DNA of 25,037 bases, taken from positions 1 to 25,037 of the IMG/VR virus record IMGVR_UViG_3300000930_000115; one strand, 5' to 3'. The position numbers and the translations under genes were made by a program. The notes below the pieces were generated by a model. The model worked only from the letters and a program-made list of their open reading frames with translations. It searched no databases and had not been told where the DNA came from. Source of the stretch: a virus. Positions 7,799 through 13,800 of the stretch are shown here, piece after piece (positions within the stretch are counted from its first letter, which is position 1; each line of letters opens with the position of its first letter).

Positions 7799-8745
7799 CT
7801 AAAGATAGAAATTATTACAAGCCTTTTCACTATGGGTGGGCTTATGAGGCGTACAAGTCTGCTCATCATATGCATTGGCTACCAGCGGAAGTACCTATGG
7901 CCGATGACCTCAAGGATTTTAGAACTCTTGATAAAGACAGTAAAAACCTATTGAGTCAGGTGTTTAGATTCTTCACACAGGCAGATGTGGATGTAGCTGG
8001 TGGGTACGCCAAACACTATCTACCGACATTTAAACCCCCGGAAGTTAGGATGATGTTGTCTTCTTTTGCATCTATGGAAGCCGTGCATATAGATGCTTAT
8101 TCCACTCTGTTAGAGACCTTAGGGTACCCAGAGGATGAGTATCAAATGTTTATGAAAATAGAAGCTATGGCCGATAAACATGAATACTTGACCAAGTTTA
8201 GTATGGAAACTAAAAAAGATATAGCTAAGACTGTAGCAGTATACAGTGGCTTCGGAGAGGGGGTTCAACTGTTTAGTAGCTTTGCTATTTTATTAAATTT
8301 TCCTCGCCATAATCTTATGAAGAATATGGGTCAAATAATCACATGGTCAATAAGGGATGAAACTCTTCATGTTGAAAGTATGAGCAAGCTTTTTAAGACA
8401 TATGTTAGAGAAAATCCCGAAGTGTGGGATGATGATCTAAAATATGAAATTTATTGTGCGGCTGAAAGAGTAGTAGAGTTAGAGGATGCTTTTATTGATA
8501 CTGTATTTCAAAACTGTACTATACAAGATCTTACTCCCGAGGATGTAAAAGCATATATTCGTTATATTGCTGATCGTAGACTGCTTCAGCTGGGAATGAA
8601 GAAAATATTTAATTCAGAGAACAATCCACTACCGTGGCTTGATTATATGATCAATGCTGTAGAACACACAAATTTTTTCGAGAACCGCTCTACTGAATAT
8701 GCTAGAGCAAGTACAACAGGAAACTGGAAGGATATATTTAAATGA
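7792..8745 (+). CDS. nrdB: Class I ribonucleoside-diphosphate reductase, small (beta) subunit
   Basis: 317 residues. The ferritin-like di-metal site is complete: D65 (FTQAD), E96 and H99 (MEAVH), E156 (GEGVQ), E190 and H193 (RDETLH). The radical tyrosine is present as Y103 (HIDAY, the E. coli Y122 position), so it is a tyrosyl-radical enzyme and not the Phe-bearing class Ic type, although the C-terminal block (NFFENRSTEY) resembles proteins of that wider group. It generates the radical that is passed to NrdA. The start ATG overlaps the end of the preceding small gene, with only a weak GAGAG site upstream, suggesting translational coupling. The stop overlaps the next ATG (ATGA). Confidence 0.96.
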   Translation: MLTKDRNYYKPFHYGWAYEAYKSAHHMHWLPAEVPMADDLKDFRTLDKDSKNLLSQVFRFFTQADVDVAGGYAKHYLPTFKPPEVRMMLSSFASMEAVHIDAYSTLLETLGYPEDEYQMFMKIEAMADKHEYLTKFSMETKKDIAKTVAVYSGFGEGVQLFSSFAILLNFPRHNLMKNMGQIITWSIRDETLHVESMSKLFKTYVRENPEVWDDDLKYEIYCAAERVVELEDAFIDTVFQNCTIQDLTPEDVKAYIRYIADRRLLQLGMKKIFNSENNPLPWLDYMINAVEHTNFFENRSTEYARASTTGNWKDIFK

Positions 8746-8969
8746 CAGACATAAAAGAAGAAAGTACCCCAACACTAGAGTTTAATGGGTCTACTTATGT
8801 AATAGACGATCTATCGGATAGTGCTAAATACATAGTAAACCAAATTCAAGACATGAATTCCCAAATTAATCAATCAAAAGCTAGGCTTGACCAGCTAACG
8901 GTTGGAAAAGATGGATTTATTGACTTGCTCAAGAAAGAGTTGGACTCAGGGGAACCAGGGGCTATGTAG
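8742..8969 (+). CDS. Small hypothetical phage protein
   Basis: 75 residues, unknown function. Residues 10-30 (LEFNGSTYVIDDLSDSAKYI) followed by a helical stretch (QIQDMNSQINQSKARLDQL) look like short coiled-coil proteins often seen in marine phages, where they follow metabolic or structural genes; I recall the type but not a role. It starts by the ATGA overlap with nrdB and is the last gene of the operon; its stop codon lies inside the terminator hairpin. No membrane span, cysteine or catalytic motif. Confidence 0.7.
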   Translation: MTDIKEESTPTLEFNGSTYVIDDLSDSAKYIVNQIQDMNSQINQSKARLDQLTVGKDGFIDLLKKELDSGEPGAM

Positions 8970-8980
8970 CCCCTTTTTTT
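8958..8980 (+). terminator. Intrinsic terminator after the reductase operon
   Basis: GGGGCTA (8958-8964) pairs perfectly with TAGCCCC (8967-8973) and is followed directly by seven T residues (8974-8980), a textbook rho-independent terminator. The TAG stop of the preceding gene is part of the 3' arm. It should end most transcription of the replication operon before thyX. Confidence 0.92.
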
Positions 8981-9007
8981 AGAATAATAAGAAAGGAAAG
9001 AAAATTT

Positions 9008-9688
9008 ATGAAAGCAGAGGTAATTAGTTACAGTCAAGCACCGACACTCGAACTTGCTAAAGACACAAGCCTTTTAGGATTAGTAGCCTATTGTGCCAGA
9101 GTAAGTAACCCTGAGAATCAGAACAATACAAAAACAAACGAAAAACTTGTGAAGTACTTGATGAAACACAAACATTGGTCGCCACTTGAAATGGTAAGTG
9201 TTTGTATGGAAGTAGAAACAACCAGAGACATTGCTAGACAATTGTTGAGACATAGGAGTTTTAGTTTCCAAGAGTTTAGTCAACGTTATGCAGACCCGAC
9301 ACAGAGTTTAGCTTTTGAAATTAGACAAGCACGATTGCAAGATCCTGTTAACAGGCAAAACAGTATTGAACTTGATCCTGAGATGGATGGACATAAGGTA
9401 CTTCAAGGCGAATGGAAAAACAAGCAACAACGTGTCATAGACGCTGCACTAGATGCATACAACTGGGCTGTGTGGAAAGGCATCGCAAAAGAACAGGCAA
9501 GATCAGTACTACCTGAAGGAAACACACTAAGCAGGCTATACGTTAATGGCACGCTTCGTAGTTGGATTCATTATATTGAACTACGGGGAGCTAATGGTAC
9601 ACAGCTAGAGCATATGGAACTAGCTCATGCTATTGCAGAAGTTATTGCAAAAGTATTCCCACTAGCAGAAAAATCTGAAAACTTATGA
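9008..9688 (+). CDS. thyX: Flavin-dependent thymidylate synthase
   Basis: 226 residues. The ThyX signature RHR-x7-S is present as RHRSFSFQEFSQRY (R81-H82-R83, S91), the FAD- and dUMP-binding motif of the family. The enzyme methylates dUMP to dTMP using methylene-tetrahydrofolate and reduced flavin, completing the dNTP supply started by NrdA/NrdB. The segment RLQDPVNRQNS after the signature resembles phage and marine bacterial ThyX as I know them. AAAGGAAAG (8992-9000) is a good ribosome site. No clear promoter lies between the upstream terminator and the gene, so expression may rely on terminator read-through. By eye the codons favour A-ending Thr and Ala (ACA, GCA) more than nrdA does. Confidence 0.96.
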   Translation: MKAEVISYSQAPTLELAKDTSLLGLVAYCARVSNPENQNNTKTNEKLVKYLMKHKHWSPLEMVSVCMEVETTRDIARQLLRHRSFSFQEFSQRYADPTQSLAFEIRQARLQDPVNRQNSIELDPEMDGHKVLQGEWKNKQQRVIDAALDAYNWAVWKGIAKEQARSVLPEGNTLSRLYVNGTLRSWIHYIELRGANGTQLEHMELAHAIAEVIAKVFPLAEKSENL

Positions 9689-9857
9689 ATATAGTTTTCG
9701 ACGAATACGAATTGCAGGATGCTGTACCTTCACAGGTACAGGAGCTGCTCTTTTTATTATTATAACTGAATGGCTCATATTATTTCCAATCTGGGCCTTC
9801 TACCCAAGAAATTACGCCACTGTGCCCAAGCGGACCTGAGATTACCACAACCTAACA
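9689..9857. other. Convergent non-coding junction
   Basis: The two transcription arms face each other here. Apart from the hairpin at 9714-9755 I see only very short frames: a 26-codon frame starting at 9685 in the ATGA overlap with thyX, which runs through the hairpin, and two minus-strand frames under 30 codons downstream of the 49-aa membrane protein. None has convincing support. No tRNA-like fold, origin-like repeat or attachment site was seen. Confidence 0.5.
9714..9755 (+). terminator. Probable terminator after thyX
   Basis: CTGTACCT (9722-9729) and AGGTACAG (9734-9741) form a perfect eight-base-pair stem with a TCAC loop. An outer GCAG (9714-9717) can pair with CTGC (9745-9748) across small internal loops, and T-rich sequence begins at 9751. 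The T-tract is offset from the main stem, so it is less classical than the terminator at 8958. On the minus strand no T-run follows, so it points rightward only. It would stop rightward transcripts from entering the tail genes antisense. Confidence 0.6.
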
Positions 9858-10007
9858 TTATTTTTTATTCCATAAATCAAACAAGTCTTTTACCTTCTCT
9901 TTGAGAGTATCGATTTCAGCGTGCATCTTGGCAAGTATGACAACTAGCATGATTAAGCCAACGAAGATGGGCCATGCAGTGCTTATCACTGTTATTGGAT
10001 CATTCAT
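9858..10007 (-). CDS. Small single-span membrane protein with helical tail, last gene of the tail operon
   Basis: 49 residues, a small gene with strong support: an exact AAGGAG ribosome site (10015-10020) lies seven bases before the ATG at 10007. Residues about 6-27 (VISTAWPIFVGLIMLVVILA) are a hydrophobic segment long enough to cross the membrane; residues 28-49 form a charged, amphipathic, possibly coiled-coil tail (HAEIDTLKEKVKDLFDLWNKK-type). Short proteins of this build occur near phage lysis and tail genes and include holin- and spanin-like proteins, but no specific family motif is visible. No lipobox or second span is present. The gene follows the chaperone-like gene by 52 bases and lies at the end of the leftward operon. 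Confidence 0.72.
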   Translation of the reverse strand: MNDPITVISTAWPIFVGLIMLVVILAKMHAEIDTLKEKVKDLFDLWNKK

Positions 10008-10059
10008 CTCGTTACTCCTTGTTTTTTAAAATGATTTTTTTTCATAGGATTCGTATTTT

Positions 10060-10452
10060 CTACGTTATAGTTGGTTTAGTGTCTGGGAATGACGGTGTAC
10101 TAGGCCAATCACGCAGTGCCTCTCGGTACGCTAGGTACGAAGCATGCTGCGGATGATCAGTTACTGGAACTATCCAATCAGTACTCTGCAGCTCACGATC
10201 ACGCCACTCTCGACCCTCTAGTTCAACCGGTTCTACTTCTTCAACAGGGTCTGGATTAGTATCAATAAACTCTGCCTGATAATCAGCTAAAGGTATTATT
10301 TCTGCCGTCCAAGACCCCTCCGCATACTTCCTTCTTAAATAACTAGCGTCATAGCCAGGGATTTCTATATAAGAAGAATCGCCCTCAATTGTAGAGTTAA
10401 TACTACTAATACCGATACAAACACCTTCATCGTCTAAGTTTGCATAAAACAT
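10060..10452 (-). CDS. Tail fibre assembly chaperone-like protein (phage_tail_APC type)
   Basis: 130 residues. The C-terminal third, WRDRELQSTDW then a short linker, YLAYREALRDWPS and FPD, matches the pattern (WRdxEL..tDW...YR.aLRd.P...gFP) of the Phage_tail_APC family, small proteins found after tail-fibre genes and thought to aid fibre assembly. The N-terminal half (FYANLDDEGVCIGISS) is a beta-rich segment that often carries the partner-binding variable part, and a Glu/Pro-rich linker joins the two. An AGGAGG site (10460-10465) overlaps the stop of the preceding gene and supports ATG 10452. Location directly after the fibre genes fits the role. Confidence 0.75.
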   Translation of the reverse strand: MFYANLDDEGVCIGISSINSTIEGDSSYIEIPGYDASYLRRKYAEGSWTAEIIPLADYQAEFIDTNPDPVEEVEPVELEGREWRDRELQSTDWIVPVTDHPQHASYLAYREALRDWPSTPSFPDTKPTIT

Positions 10453-10463
10453 TTTTTATCCTC

Positions 10464-10853
10464 CTAGTTGTATTCGACAACTTGCCATTCACAGGGGCCA
10501 TCAGCGGTTATTGTGGTGGCGTTAGTTATTACCGCGCTATATTGTTTAGTAATTAAGCTTGTAGTCCCTGCTGATAAAGCTCTAGTACCGACATAAGAAG
10601 GAAAACTAGCACCATAGTAGGTTGTATTGAGTTGGCCAAAAGTCGTGCCTGGCGTGATCGGGGTTCCCCCTGAAGGAGTCAATGTTCCAGTAATATTTCC
10701 TGTAGCTGCTACTGTTCCCGCGCTACTTTTACTTACGGTTGAGATTACGGATTTAGTTATATCAACTGAAGTTATAGTAATTGTTCCTCCAGCGCCGGCA
10801 TAAACTCCGCGCTGTACCGACTTAATGCCCCCGCCGCTGCCTAAAACTGCCAT
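10464..10853 (-). CDS. Probable small virion or tail protein, function unknown
   Basis: 129 residues, rich in Thr, Ser, Gly and Ala and beta-prone throughout (GGTITITSVDITKSVIS, SAVITNATTITADG). The opening IKSVQRGVY is a pattern I associate with short phage structural proteins that begin I-K-S-[IV]-Q-R-G and are encoded beside tail-fibre genes; their exact place in the virion is not known to me. It lies three bases after the giant fibre gene and 11 bases before the chaperone-like start, so it belongs to the fibre operon. GAGG eight bases before the ATG supports the start. Confidence 0.7.
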   Translation of the reverse strand: MAVLGSGGGIKSVQRGVYAGAGGTITITSVDITKSVISTVSKSSAGTVAATGNITGTLTPSGGTPITPGTTFGQLNTTYYGASFPSYVGTRALSAGTTSLITKQYSAVITNATTITADGPCEWQVVEYN

Positions 10854-10856
10854 AAT

Positions 10857-13800
10857 TTATACCTCGAACCAGCCGACAGTTGCGTCGACGTAAACTAATT
10901 GGGTTGAATTGCCCGTGGGCAGCGTGCCGTCAGCAGCTGCTGAATTTATATTTGAACTGTTTCGTCCTATTGTCACTAATGCTGCTCCTGCGTTGCTAAG
11001 TATTACTGTATCTCCCGCACTTGGACTTGCAGGTAAAGTAATTGTGAAAGGTGTAGTTGCGTGATTACAAATCAACTGGTCGCCGCTAGCTGCGGTAAAG
11101 GTTGTTGTTTTGATCAGCCATGGCGAGTAAGATCCTCCCCCTAATAATGTTCCATTAACATATAATCCTGTGGAGTTTACCTTAATTCGTTCAGTGTTAC
11201 CTGTACCAATTAATATTGTGTTTGAAAGTGCTGCTGTACCAGGGAGGTCCCCGATGATAGTATTATTACTACCCGTAGTGATATCGTCTCCAGCTCCATA
11301 ACCAATCCCTATGTTTTTAGAGCCAGTGGATTCGTATAAAGCACGGTGGCCAGAAGCTGTGTTGTTACTTCCGGTGGTGTTGCTATTTAAAGCTTGATAG
11401 CCAGTAGCTGTGTTATTAGAGCCTTCGGTGTTTCCAACTAACGCTGATCTACCAGTAGCTACATTATAGTTACCGATGGTGTTAAAATATAGCGCTGATC
11501 TGCCGAGGCCTGTGTTGCCACTGCCCGTTGTGTTAAGAGTAAGCGCTACTGTACCCACAGCTGTGTTGTCACCGCCATTGCTGTCATTTAACGTTCCATA
11601 CCCAACCGCAACAGAATTAGAAGCTGTGGAGTTATTCTCTAAAGCGCCATGCCCAAACGCAGAATTGTAGCCCCCCGAAGTGTTAGCGTATAAAGCATGG
11701 TACCCGAAAGCATGATTGTAGAAACCAGCAGTCTGGGTACTTAATGCCTCATACCCAACAGCAAGGTTTTGCTGCCCATTAGTGTTAGCATATAAAGCTC
11801 GATACCCCATAGCTTGATTAAGAACACCTGTGGTATTTGATCTTAGTGCCTGATATCCAACAGCGATCTGACCAGGTGATGTAGTAGTATTGCTGTACAA
11901 GGCTTCGTAACCAACAGCAACATTATTATCACCCGTAGTAATCGCATCCCCAGCACCATCCCCCACAAGTACATTGTAATTACCACCAGATACAATGCTG
12001 TTACCTGCGCCTGCACCCAAGACTAAGTTGCTAGTGCCCAGTGTAGACGTAATGATTTGGCCAGTAAAGGTCTTTGTACCTGCAAAGGTTTGTGTCCCTG
12101 TAGTGACAGCACCAGAGGCAGAAGCAGAAGCAGAAGGTATAACTGCATCTAATCCTGTAGAAGAATTAACGGTAGGACCAGCAGTTGTTCCAGCGGTCCA
12201 AGTGAGATTAGTATCAACATTTGCTTCAGCTCCAGAGGGGGCATGGGCGGCTTGACTGTGAGTGTATGCTGTACTACCATGGTCTCCTCTATGTGATGTA
12301 ATGGATGTTGAACCTAAAGTAACTCCTAATGTATCACCAGATGAATTTACTGTACCTATTAAACCGGCCGTACCAGCATGTGAAGCTATACTAAACACTG
12401 TTCCTGATTGAGTTATACCATTCCCATCAGTATACTCAGTATTAGGCCATGCTCTATCATATGCCGCTTTAGCTGCAGTACTAGAAGCCGAAGTGGTACT
12501 AGAAGTAGTAGATACTGAATCACTTATTGCTCTATTTGCTTCAGCAGCATTCCAATTAGTTGAGTTACCCCCAGAAGCAGTTATAACCCCAGCTGCAACT
12601 ATAGTTGCTGCAGAATAAATACCTGCGGTACCAATACCACCCTCTAATGATCCATTTTGGTGTACATATATTCCTTCACCAATATTCGCATGCTGTCCAG
12701 TACCTGCCCTTCTCCAAGCTAAACCATAATGTGAAGTTGAAGTCCAAGTGCTGCCACTGACTCCGCCCCCATCGTAGCTCGTGCCGATAGCCCATATATT
12801 CGCTCCCCAAGCACTACCAGTGCCCGCATCTACATTATACGAACCATTTAATCCATACCTCGTGGCTATTCCACCTGATACATCGATACCCGCATCTACA
12901 TTAAGATTATTGACATTAAAGTCTTGTGAGAAATCTCCGCCTATTAATGCATATGTTCCGGTGTGGTTATGGCCTGATGTTGCAAAGGCAGTAGCTTGGT
13001 TACCATCTAATAAATCGGCATCTAAGCCTGAACCTGAACCATCAACAGTTTTAATAGCAGTGAGAATTTCACTAGCTGTTTGATCTGCAGTGGCGCTTGC
13101 TTCAATAAGATCTAACTTACTACCGTCATTCGCTACATCTCGTCCGTCTACTGTACCAGCTACAATAATATTACGACCAACAGTTAAATCCCTAGAAAGG
13201 GAACTATCTCCATTTTCGTCATTAATTGTGGATGTGTTTCTTCCCGCCCAACCAGTAACCCAGTTATCGGGGGATGAATTAATCTGCATACCATTTTCGG
13301 AGTTTATATATAATATCTCCGCCGTTTGACTCGTTGCATACGAGGCAGACTCACCAACATTAATTTTTAAGTAGTTACCATTTAATGAAGTCAGATTATC
13401 AACTTTAGTAGACGTTGCATTCAGTATGCCAGTAAAGGTCTTTGCACCTGCAAAGGTTTGTGTACCTGTAGTGACAGCACCAGAGGCAGAAGCAGATGCA
13501 GAAGGTATAACTGCGTTAGCTCCTGTAGAAGAATTAACGGTAGGACCAGCAGTTGTTCCAGCGGTCCAAGTGAGATTAGTAGCAACATTTGCTTCAGCAG
13601 CATTCCAATTAGTTGAGTTACCCCCAGTAGCAGTTATAACTCCGTCAACGTCCAATGTAGTCGCTGGAGCAATTGTTCCGATGCCAACGTTGCCATCAGA
13701 GTCGATTCGCATAGCTTCGTCTAGGGTTTCATCATCTTGACTAGTAAAGAAAGCTAAATCTGCAGTAGAAATAGTATCCTCACTAGATACTCTTATTGCA

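Noticed and set aside
9766-9857. Minus-strand 22-codon frame starting GTG, in the same frame as the 49-aa protein (content VVISGPLGHSGVISWVEG)
   Set aside because: The residues look protein-like and could be a remnant or a tiny peptide, but two stops precede it, it lacks a ribosome site and it is too short to judge.
11200-13640. Repeats as a possible CRISPR array
   Set aside because: The repeats lie in frame in a fibre gene, vary in length and spacing and have no unique spacers of constant size.
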